A stretch of DNA of 5,080 nt. Source: an uncultured Flavobacteriales bacterium (GTDB lineage: Bacteria; Bacteroidota; Bacteroidia; Flavobacteriales_E; Vicingaceae). The stretch is taken from contig CALCHN010000001.1 in the NCBI GenBank assembly GCA_937901255.1, forward strand, positions 1 through 5,080. Direction: 5' to 3'. Shown piece by piece: positions 1 to 5,080 of the stretch. Positions within the stretch are counted from its first letter, which is position 1. Every line of letters begins with the position of its first letter. The notes under the pieces were generated by a model that was not told where the DNA came from, did not search any database, and saw only the letters and a program-made list of their open reading frames with translations. The translations under genes and the position numbers were made by a program.

Positions 1-207
1 ATAATACAGAACAAAGCAACAATAGATACAGGCTACAAGTCAGGGGTAGTTAATAGTTCTGTTATGTTTCAATTTAAGCTAGCACAAGAATACAAGAAGC
101 TAAAAGCCAATTTACCCAAAATGACAAAATACCAATGGGTAGCAGATGAAAACAGGGTAAGTGTTACTACTGTTAGAATAGCTATTAAAAGAATGGGTAT
201 AGATTAA
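1..207 (+). CDS. C-terminal end of a protein with a helix-turn-helix-like segment (5' partial)
   Basis: The reading frame is open from base 1 to the TAA at 205-207, giving 68 residues with the true start outside the window. The middle part (FQFKLAQEYKKLKANLPKM) is a basic, probably helical stretch. The last 28 residues contain YQWVADENRVSVTTVRIAIKRM, which fits a helix-turn-helix: a first helix ending near VADE, a short turn at NRVS, and a recognition-like helix TTVRIAIKRM. This suggests a DNA-binding role, such as a phage transcription activator or a terminase small subunit. The visible part is too short to choose between these. It lies just upstream of the head genes on the same strand, 58 bases before the protease start, so it could be the last gene of a preceding regulatory or packaging block. 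The open frame is well supported; the function is inferred only from the pattern. Confidence 0.6.
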   Translation: MIQNKATIDTGYKSGVVNSSVMFQFKLAQEYKKLKANLPKMTKYQWVADENRVSVTTVRIAIKRMGID

Positions 208-265
208 TTTCATTGTCAATATTCAATTACAAAAAGCACTCTAAAGTGGTTCTAAATTTACCCAC

Positions 266-1447
266 ATGCAAGGAGTGATTAATATTTTCGGTGATATTGG
301 GGTTGATGTAACTCTTATTGACGTTGTACAACAACGAAAAAAACAACCACATGCCGAAAGATTCACAGTTAATATAGATAGTCTTGGGGGGTACTTAGAG
401 GACGGATTCGACATTTACGATTATCTAAAAGGATTAAAAATTCCAATTCATACAAAAGGTAGGGGAGTAGTTGCTTCGAGTGCCACTGTTATATTTATGG
501 CAGGCGATTCAAGAAGCACCTATGAAAACACTAAGTTCATGATTCATATGCCATACATTGGCAAATTGGAAAATGCAGGAAGTGAGGAGTTGGATATGAT
601 TTCAAACAAAGTCAAAGAAGACGAAAAAAAGTTAACAAAATTCTACTCTGAAAAAACATCTATAGAAGAAACGGCCATAAGAGCAATGCTAAGAAATGAA
701 ACATTCTTAAAGGAGGACGAGCTTTTCAATCTTGGATTTACAACAGAAAAACAATCATCTAAAATAGCAGCTAAATTAATAATCGATAATAAAATGGATA
801 AAAAAGACAAAGAACACGGAAAAAGTTTATTGGACAAAATAAAAGCTTTGTTTGATGAGCAAAAAATAAAGAACAAAATATTGTTTGCAGCCGATGAAAC
901 CGAAGTGGAATTTCCAGATGTGGAAGACGATGCTCAAATTAAAGTCGGTGATACAGTATTGGTGGACGGATCTAAACCTGAAGATGGAAGCATCACTTTA
1001 AAAGATGGAAGAACATTAACTATTGTTGATGGGAAAGTAGATTCTATTGAAGAGGAAGAAGAGGAAGCCCCAGTAGAAGATAAATTGCTATACACTACCA
1101 ACGGAGATACAATTGAATTTCCTGAAGTGGAAGAAGATGCGGATATAGCAGTAGGTGATACTGTAACCGTTAATGGAGAAACTCCTGAAGATGGAACAAT
1201 TGCACTAAGTGATGGTAGAGTTATAACTGTATCAGCAGGAAAAATTACAGAGATTACCAATGTAGAAGAGATGGTACAGGAAGTACAGAACCTAAGAACC
1301 ATTAACAAAAAAATGACAACCACTTTAAAAGAGGTAGAAAAATTTCAATCAAAATTACTAACCGAAAAGCCCAAAGACAGAAAGAAGGTAGATATTACAC
1401 CTGAGCTTACATGGTCAAAGGCAATAAACCAAATGCGTAAAAACTAA
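266..1447 (+). CDS. ClpP-like (S14-type) prohead protease fused to a scaffold-like C-terminal region
   Basis: The 393-residue product has two parts. Residues 1-165 look like the ClpP-type serine protease fold used by many phages to mature the prohead: an N-terminal INIFGDIG strand, NIDSLGG (36-42) matching the N-S-GG substrate-binding segment, VVASSATVIFMAG (68-80) with S71 at the nucleophile position, MIHMP with H94 as the catalytic histidine, and RNETFL with E145 in the third acidic position, followed by the usual LGF turn. Residues 177-393 are acidic and repetitive. They hold two copies of a beta-rich unit (205-261 and 274-330), a run of seven glutamates near 262-268, a probable helical or coiled-coil stretch (about 335-370) and a basic tail, as expected of a scaffold removed during maturation. 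An in-frame stop at 242-244 leaves ATG 266 as the first plausible start; it has no Shine-Dalgarno. The capsid gene starts 6 bases downstream. The protease assignment is strong; the scaffold role is inferred. Confidence 0.85.
   Translation: MQGVINIFGDIGVDVTLIDVVQQRKKQPHAERFTVNIDSLGGYLEDGFDIYDYLKGLKIPIHTKGRGVVASSATVIFMAGDSRSTYENTKFMIHMPYIGKLENAGSEELDMISNKVKEDEKKLTKFYSEKTSIEETAIRAMLRNETFLKEDELFNLGFTTEKQSSKIAAKLIIDNKMDKKDKEHGKSLLDKIKALFDEQKIKNKILFAADETEVEFPDVEDDAQIKVGDTVLVDGSKPEDGSITLKDGRTLTIVDGKVDSIEEEEEEAPVEDKLLYTTNGDTIEFPEVEEDADIAVGDTVTVNGETPEDGTIALSDGRVITVSAGKITEITNVEEMVQEVQNLRTINKKMTTTLKEVEKFQSKLLTEKPKDRKKVDITPELTWSKAINQMRKN
794..1447 (+). CDS. Possible nested scaffold protein from an internal start (217 residues)
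   Basis: An in-frame ATG at codon 177 of the protease gene lies exactly where the protease domain ends and the charged, repetitive region begins. The ten bases before it match the leader of the capsid gene at eight positions, and both are followed by G (ATAAAATGG). Initiation here would give a stand-alone protein with the two 57-residue units, the poly-Glu linker and the C-terminal helix. Nested scaffolds of this kind are known from lambda (Nu3 inside C) and Mu (Z inside I). This is an inference from position and start context; the ATG could simply encode an internal methionine. Confidence 0.4.
   Translation: MDKKDKEHGKSLLDKIKALFDEQKIKNKILFAADETEVEFPDVEDDAQIKVGDTVLVDGSKPEDGSITLKDGRTLTIVDGKVDSIEEEEEEAPVEDKLLYTTNGDTIEFPEVEEDADIAVGDTVTVNGETPEDGTIALSDGRVITVSAGKITEITNVEEMVQEVQNLRTINKKMTTTLKEVEKFQSKLLTEKPKDRKKVDITPELTWSKAINQMRKN
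878..1255 (+). repeat. Tandem protein-level duplication, two 57-residue units with a 69-residue period
   Basis: Residues 205-261 and 274-330 of the protease/scaffold protein align without gaps at an offset of exactly 69 codons (207 bases). By hand count 29 of 57 positions are identical. Shared landmarks are EFP, a following acidic patch, VGDTV, a V-G step, PEDG, a DGR turn and a final GK. The units are separated by a short glutamate-rich linker. The pattern of alternating hydrophobics and DG turns suggests small beta domains. The copies have diverged, so the duplication is not recent. Confidence 0.85.
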
Positions 1448-1459
1448 AATAAAATGGCA
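1438..1459 (+). promoter_or_regulatory. A-rich translation start region of the capsid gene (copy 1 of a 22-base repeat)
   Basis: This segment includes the protease stop codon (1445-1447) and the capsid start (1454). It has no Shine-Dalgarno; the leader reads CTAAAATAAA directly before ATGGCA. Exactly the same 22 bases recur at 2564-2585 before the next gene. A-rich leaders without a Shine-Dalgarno are typical of Bacteroidetes start sites, so it probably acts as a strong ribosome entry site. Confidence 0.55.
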
Positions 1460-2566
1460 GTAGATTTAACAGAATTAGGAACGCTCTTAGATGGGCTAAA
1501 TGGACTTAACGAAAGCGATAAGTTCAAAATGTCGGAGGCTTTATTTTTGGAAGCCTATAAATCGACAAATATAAAAGACAGTCACCCTTCACTTGGTGAG
1601 GTAAGAATGGGATCTAAAATGCCAATTCTAGGAATGGAAGGGGGGTATGATTCATTTCCTTTTGTAGAGGGATGTGCCTTACCGAATTGTGATATTTCGG
1701 CTGATTGGTCAGATTTCACTTGGTGTATTGGTGAGATAGGATGTGAGGTTACAATATGTTTAAAAGATTTAGCACCTAAATTTTTAGCGTTCTTCAATGT
1801 ATGGAGAAAAATGAATGAAGGTGATATTCAAAATGCTTTTGTTCAGTTCGTATCTGAACTATTTCAAGATAGACATTTGAAAGCTGAAATGAGAGTTGCA
1901 TATTTAGGTGACACTGAAGCGACCGTAACAGTAACAGGAGAGGATGACGACCCAGATCCATTGTTCAACGGATGTGATGGATTTGTTAAACAAATGGCAG
2001 CAATTGCAGAAGGTGATGCTTCATTAAAAGTGTCCATTACTGAAAACGAAGGAGCGAATTTGGCAGCCCAAACCATTACAGATGGTGATGATTTGTATGC
2101 CTACTTTGTAGAAATGTACAATAAAGCTGCTGTTAAACCATGGTTCAATCCTTCCCAAATGGTATGGAGAATGAACAGGAGTTTAGTGAATGTTATGGTA
2201 GGTTGGTTGAATACCAAATCAGACCTTTCAGGAATTAACTGCGCTTGTATCGACCCTTCAAAAGTTGTAGGTTCAAGAGGCTTCACAGTAGACAACTTGA
2301 CAATAATGGGTATTCCTGTAGAGGCTTATGAGTTTGAAGAGGCAATGAAAGCTACTGCATATTATTGGAGTGGTACAGCATTTACCCAATACAAGAACAT
2401 TATAATCTTGTCAAGAAAAGATGCAATGATTTTGGGTTATGAAACTACCGATTCATTGAGCCAATTCGATATTGGATACGACAAGAGAGCAAGAGAAGTT
2501 TACCTACAAGGTAGTTCAATGTTTGGAGCAGGAGTGCCTGTACCATACTTTATCATAGGAATTTAA
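1454..2566 (+). CDS. Probable major capsid protein
   Basis: The 370-residue product follows the protease/scaffold gene by 6 bases, the standard place for the major capsid protein. It has a helical N-terminal arm (1-40), then SLGEVRMGSKMPILG (46-60), a pattern common near the start of capsid subunits in phages of this style. A long helical region follows (105-148), then a FNGCDGFVKQMAAIA helix (171-185) resembling the spine helix of HK97-fold capsids. Near the end, IMGIPVEAYEF and KNIIILSRKDAMILGYE (314-330) match the usual closing beta strands in which the subunit reports a native value and a date-like GYE turn. There is no signal peptide or membrane segment. Eight cysteines (74, 79, 91, 97, 102, 174, 263, 265) are unusually many for a capsid subunit. 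The start at 1454 is supported by the A-rich leader and tight spacing. The call rests on context and general pattern rather than on an invariant motif. Confidence 0.7.
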   Translation: MAVDLTELGTLLDGLNGLNESDKFKMSEALFLEAYKSTNIKDSHPSLGEVRMGSKMPILGMEGGYDSFPFVEGCALPNCDISADWSDFTWCIGEIGCEVTICLKDLAPKFLAFFNVWRKMNEGDIQNAFVQFVSELFQDRHLKAEMRVAYLGDTEATVTVTGEDDDPDPLFNGCDGFVKQMAAIAEGDASLKVSITENEGANLAAQTITDGDDLYAYFVEMYNKAAVKPWFNPSQMVWRMNRSLVNVMVGWLNTKSDLSGINCACIDPSKVVGSRGFTVDNLTIMGIPVEAYEFEEAMKATAYYWSGTAFTQYKNIIILSRKDAMILGYETTDSLSQFDIGYDKRAREVYLQGSSMFGAGVPVPYFIIGI

Positions 2567-2585
2567 AAACTAAAATAAAATGGCA
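2564..2585 (+). promoter_or_regulatory. A-rich translation start region of the tail-tube-like gene (copy 2 of a 22-base repeat)
   Basis: This is identical over 22 bases to 1438-1459. It starts with the capsid gene's stop codon (TAA 2564-2566) and runs through the start codon at 2580 into the second codon. It lacks a Shine-Dalgarno. In this copy the stop codon falls at the first bases of the repeat, while in copy 1 it falls in the middle, so the identity is not forced by a shared stop position or reading frame. Confidence 0.55.
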
Positions 2586-3185
2586 ATAGAAAGCGTATGC
2601 GCAAAGCTGTTGAATGATATAGATGCTAGTTGCAATGCCCCCGCAAGGAGGTATTGGCAACAAGCAGTATTGATCAACAAGTCAGATATTGAAACTTCTA
2701 CTTTAAATTTTACAGATTTTGAGGGCGACCCTGTTACTTGTTCTTACAATATAACTTTCGCTTTGAAATGTGAAACCAAAGGTATAAGGATTAGAGGAAT
2801 TGAAACAGGAGAAAGCTTTAAAGGATGGTTTTCCAAGTCAAGAGATGCCAATGGGTACTCTACATATAACCATCAAGTAAGTGTATTCATTTCGGGAACT
2901 AGCGAGGAGATTAAATGTACATTGGATGCTTTAAGTAAAGGCTCTTATGTGGTAGCTTTGCAGACCAAAAGCGGAGTAGTTGAAATATACGGATGGGAAA
3001 ATGGGTTATCAACAGGCGACTTTGACTACGACATTCAAGCGAATGGTGGTGGAGCAGTTATAACTTTACAGAGTTTGGATGTAGCACCTGAAAACTATCT
3101 ACCAATGGTTTATAAAGCAGAACTTGAAGGTGATGAAATTGCTGATTTCGATGCAGCATTTGCAGGTCCTGAAACTTGTGCATAA
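2580..3185 (+). CDS. Putative phage virion protein, possibly tail tube / major tail protein
   Basis: The 201-residue product begins with a short helical stretch holding two cysteines (C7, C18). It continues with QQAVLINKSDIET (27-39), alternating beta strands, and a central HQVSVFISGTSEE segment. Later comes SYVVALQTKSGVVEIYGWEN (122-141), a pattern of the form 'strand, turn, G-x-x-x-G' seen near the end of many tail tube subunits, then GGGAVITLQSLDVAPENYLP (156-175) and an acidic tail ending in CA. It is beta-rich, soluble and has no signal peptide. Its translation start region is identical to that of the capsid gene, which fits a protein made in large amounts. A head decoration or other virion protein remains possible. 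Two further cysteines lie in the strands (C54, C64), with C113 and C200 beyond. Confidence 0.45.
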   Translation: MAIESVCAKLLNDIDASCNAPARRYWQQAVLINKSDIETSTLNFTDFEGDPVTCSYNITFALKCETKGIRIRGIETGESFKGWFSKSRDANGYSTYNHQVSVFISGTSEEIKCTLDALSKGSYVVALQTKSGVVEIYGWENGLSTGDFDYDIQANGGGAVITLQSLDVAPENYLPMVYKAELEGDEIADFDAAFAGPETCA

Positions 3186-3196
3186 AATGATCTTGA

Positions 3197-3667
3197 ATGA
3201 CAAATGAAGAGTTAATAAGGCTCTCAAAAAATGAGATATTGACCAAACACAAACAGCTCTATATTGAAAGATTTAGAGCTGTTGTTGGTTATAAGCCTGC
3301 ATGTGCATCATGTTCTTTTAAAAAAGATTTCGATAAGTTTAAAAATAAAATAATTAATTTTCAAGAAATAAAACCTAAAACAAAAATCATGGCAACAGAA
3401 AATAACTACAAACTAAGACCAAAGTATAGAAGTCAAATATTAAGCTACGTAAACAAGGATAAAAAAGTAGTACGTACTTATGGCAGAAACATGACTGATG
3501 AGTTCGCTAAAGAGTATTTGAGCAATGGCACAAAGACACAGATTGAAGAAAGGGAAAAGAGATTTGCAGAACTTCCAAAAGCTGAAAGCAAAACAGAAGC
3601 CAAAGAAACTTCTACAGAAGAAACTAAAAATACTACTTCAAAGAAAAAAAGAAGAGGTAAGAAATGA
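3197..3667 (+). CDS. Small basic phage protein with a CxxC pair, function unknown
   Basis: The 156-residue product appears to have two parts. Residues 1-64 are helical and basic and end in FRAVVGYKPACASCSFKKDF (26-45), where C36 and C39 form a CxxC pair; no second pair is present, so a zinc site would need a partner. Residues 65-156 start with a methionine (MATENNYKLRPKYRSQ), contain a short compact segment (RTYGRNMTDEFAKEYLSNG), then a low-complexity tail rich in K, E, T and S ending in KKKRRGKK. The ATG at 3197 is chosen because an earlier ATG at 3187 opens only a six-codon frame. The gene starts 11 bases after the previous stop and overlaps the portal-like gene by 4 bases. I do not recognise the family with certainty. 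The position between virion genes suggests a connector, head-completion or assembly role. Confidence 0.7.
   Translation: MTNEELIRLSKNEILTKHKQLYIERFRAVVGYKPACASCSFKKDFDKFKNKIINFQEIKPKTKIMATENNYKLRPKYRSQILSYVNKDKKVVRTYGRNMTDEFAKEYLSNGTKTQIEEREKRFAELPKAESKTEAKETSTEETKNTTSKKKRRGKK
3654..3657 (+). promoter_or_regulatory. Weak Shine-Dalgarno-like GAGG before the portal-like gene
   Basis: GAGG lies 6 bases before the ATG at 3664, inside the lysine/arginine-rich end of the upstream gene. It may be incidental to the codons for KKKRRGKK. The 4-base stop/start overlap (ATGA) makes translational coupling the more likely route of initiation. Confidence 0.3.
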
Positions 3668-5037
3668 ACCTTAGAGCTAGTCTAGTTGAGCTTTGGACAA
3701 GGCTAAACCCTTATGATACGTCCAAAGATATTTATTCCAATGGGTATAACGACCAATATTCGTTAGAAATGGAAGCAGTTATCGGTAATTCACCGACTGC
3801 ATCCAGGGCTAGGGATATGATGTCTTCATTTGTGGCAGGGGAGAAACTTACATTCGACCCTAACATGGATGAGTTTACAAGCCTTTGGGATGTTGTGAAT
3901 CAAATGTCTTATGATGTATGCACTCATGGAGGGGTTTGGGTTCACAGATCAATTAAGTTAGAGGGTAGTGAATTGGTAACAGCAAAAATAAAAGTGTTGG
4001 ATTACCATAAATGCAAAAAGGGAAAGAAGGATGACAATGATTTTAGCGGTAAGATTCTTTATGGCGATTTCTCAAAGAAGAGCGGATTCGCAAAGAAAGC
4101 TAAAGAGAAATGGTTCTATTCCTATAGTTCAAGCCAAAAAGTAATAAGGGAACAGATACTAGCCGATGCAAAAGAGAAAGGCATAGAAGACCTTCAGGGA
4201 GCGATTGAACATTATAGAGGACAAGTGCTATATATTAACACTACACCTACTAATATTTATGCTGTATCGCCTTTTGATTCTGTATTCAATGACATGGATA
4301 CAGAATATAGAATAAGCCTTTATGGCAATAAGATGTTCAGGAGTGGCTTTTTGGGCAAAACAATGGTATTATTTTCAGGACTTTCAGAAGAGGATTCTAC
4401 AGATTTAGAAAAAAATATAAAGGGGTGGCTAGGTTCTGAAAATTCAGACAATATTTACTTAGGCGAAGTTGACAATGCGGAGGACGTAGAAAAATCCTTA
4501 TACATTAAACAACTGCCTTCACAGTATGATGACGATATGAGTCAAAATACTGAAAAGAGAATCACTAGAAACATATTAGGAGCTGCAAAAAATTTACCTG
4601 AAGCATTGATTTTTACAAATGAAAGTGCAATGTTCGGTGGAAGTGGTGAAATGATAAGGGAATTAAAAGAGTTCTACAACAGCCAAACAGCTAGCTACAG
4701 AAGTATTATTGAAAAGAATTTACATAGACTTGGATTCAAAACCCAAATAGTGGCACATGGTGAAAAAGTGGGCGTAGAATCAGAAGATGAAGAAGTAGGA
4801 GTTGAAAAAGACGATGCAACGGTACAAGCACAAGCCTCATTGAGGGGTTCAGTAGGTGGAGTACAGGGAGTATTGGGAGTTCAACAGTCATTTGCCAATA
4901 ATTTAACAGATTTCCAAAGTGCAATAACAATATTTACGGAAATATATGGATTTTCTCCTACGGTTGCTAGGGCATTGTTGGGCAATCCTGAAGAAGTTGA
5001 TGAAGAAGTAGCAACAGAAAAAACGGAGGCTCTATAA
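3664..5037 (+). CDS. Portal-like protein
   Basis: The 457-residue product has the layout of a phage portal subunit, which forms the ring at the DNA-entry vertex of the head. An N-terminal segment (35-60) with SRARDMMSSFVAGE resembles the early helix that precedes the wing domain. VNQMSYDVCTHGGVWVH (78-94) fits the strand pair that usually reads 'D...G.a.v'. IYAVSPFDSVFNDMDTEYRI (198-217) followed by SLYGNKMFRSGFLGKTMV matches the usual stem-entry region with a 'Y...n.f.nG' step. RITRNILGAAKNLPEALIF (299-317) and the helix EMIRELKEFYNSQTASYRSI (329-348) match the end of the portal core. Beyond residue 368 there is an acidic linker and an extension with SLRGSVGGVQGVLGVQQSF (392-410), which I recall as common in Bacteroidetes phage proteins of this type. 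The start overlaps the upstream gene by 4 bases. The call rests on pattern, not on a search. Confidence 0.6.
   Translation: MNLRASLVELWTRLNPYDTSKDIYSNGYNDQYSLEMEAVIGNSPTASRARDMMSSFVAGEKLTFDPNMDEFTSLWDVVNQMSYDVCTHGGVWVHRSIKLEGSELVTAKIKVLDYHKCKKGKKDDNDFSGKILYGDFSKKSGFAKKAKEKWFYSYSSSQKVIREQILADAKEKGIEDLQGAIEHYRGQVLYINTTPTNIYAVSPFDSVFNDMDTEYRISLYGNKMFRSGFLGKTMVLFSGLSEEDSTDLEKNIKGWLGSENSDNIYLGEVDNAEDVEKSLYIKQLPSQYDDDMSQNTEKRITRNILGAAKNLPEALIFTNESAMFGGSGEMIRELKEFYNSQTASYRSIIEKNLHRLGFKTQIVAHGEKVGVESEDEEVGVEKDDATVQAQASLRGSVGGVQGVLGVQQSFANNLTDFQSAITIFTEIYGFSPTVARALLGNPEEVDEEVATEKTEAL
5025..5029 (+). promoter_or_regulatory. Shine-Dalgarno GGAGG before the last, partial gene
   Basis: A perfect GGAGG lies 7 bases before the ATG at 5037, within the last codons of the portal-like gene. 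It is the only clear, well-spaced Shine-Dalgarno in front of a gene in the window and supports the choice of start for the next gene. Confidence 0.55.
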
Positions 5038-5080
5038 TGGAACTACTACAGAAAGACTTTGATTGTATTGGAAAGGTTGC
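5037..5080 (+). CDS. Start of a further phage gene (3' partial), function unknown
   Basis: An ATG at 5037 overlaps the stop codon of the portal-like gene by one base (TAATG) and opens a frame that runs off the window. The visible residues are MELLQKDFDCIGKV. The tight overlap and a GGAGG 7 bases upstream support it as a real gene translated with the portal gene. The opening resembles small proteins that follow the portal in Bacteroidetes phages and may be head-tail connectors, but 14 residues are too few to assign a family. Confidence 0.6.
   Translation, partial: MELLQKDFDCIGKV

Noticed and set aside
235..250. Short inverted repeat CACT-CTAA-AGTG before the protease gene
   Set aside because: The stem is only four base pairs with a mismatch beyond it and no T-run, too weak for a terminator or a supported operator.
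253..260. TAAATTTA resembling a Bacteroidetes -7 promoter element (TAnnTTTG)
   Set aside because: It would place the transcript start at or after the ATG at 266, and no TTG element lies at the expected distance upstream.
709..716. AAAGGAGG, a strong Shine-Dalgarno-like string inside the protease gene
   Set aside because: No start codon follows at a usable distance; the string is explained by the codons for Leu-Lys-Glu-Asp.
934..1323. 129-codon open frame on the minus strand
   Set aside because: It lies entirely opposite the repeat region of the protease/scaffold gene, is serine-rich and low in complexity, and is a mirror of the acidic coding strand.
2645..2652. AAGGAGGT inside the tail-tube-like gene
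   Set aside because: No suitably spaced start codon follows; it encodes part of Ala-Arg-Arg-Tyr in the accepted frame.
3187..3207. ATG at 3187 with an A-rich leader after the tail-tube-like gene
   Set aside because: It opens a six-codon frame that stops at once; the ATG at 3197 gives the full-length gene.

Overview
The window reads as part of a phage or prophage head-assembly (virion structural) module. All genes are on the + strand, packed in one apparent operon. The DNA is AT-rich. Most starts lack a Shine-Dalgarno sequence and sit behind A-rich leaders. Together with the style of the structural proteins, this points to a phage or prophage of a Bacteroidetes-type host. That host call is an inference from memory of such phages; no sequence search was possible.

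Layout: positions 1-207 hold the 3' end of a gene whose product ends in a helix-turn-helix-like segment. After a 58-base gap comes a ClpP-like (S14-type) prohead protease fused to a C-terminal scaffold-like region that carries two tandem 69-residue repeats (266-1447). Next are a probable major capsid protein (1454-2566), a beta-rich virion protein that may be the tail tube or major tail protein (2580-3185), a small basic protein with a CxxC pair (3197-3667), a portal-like protein (3664-5037), and the first 14 codons of another gene that continues past the window (from 5037).

How the genes work together: the capsid protein would assemble into a procapsid around the scaffold region of the protease fusion, the protease would then remove the scaffold, and the portal would form the DNA-entry vertex. 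The beta-rich protein and the small protein would supply tail or connector parts. The order differs from the usual terminase-portal-protease-capsid order, because the portal-like gene follows the capsid gene and no terminase is visible here.

The most interesting signals are three. There is a likely internal translation start at the protease/scaffold boundary that could yield a separate scaffold protein. An identical 22-base junction precedes both the capsid and the putative tail-tube genes. The scaffold region has an internal duplication. No tRNA, rRNA, CRISPR array, insertion sequence, integrase or convincing terminator was seen. No gap between genes exceeds 60 bases.
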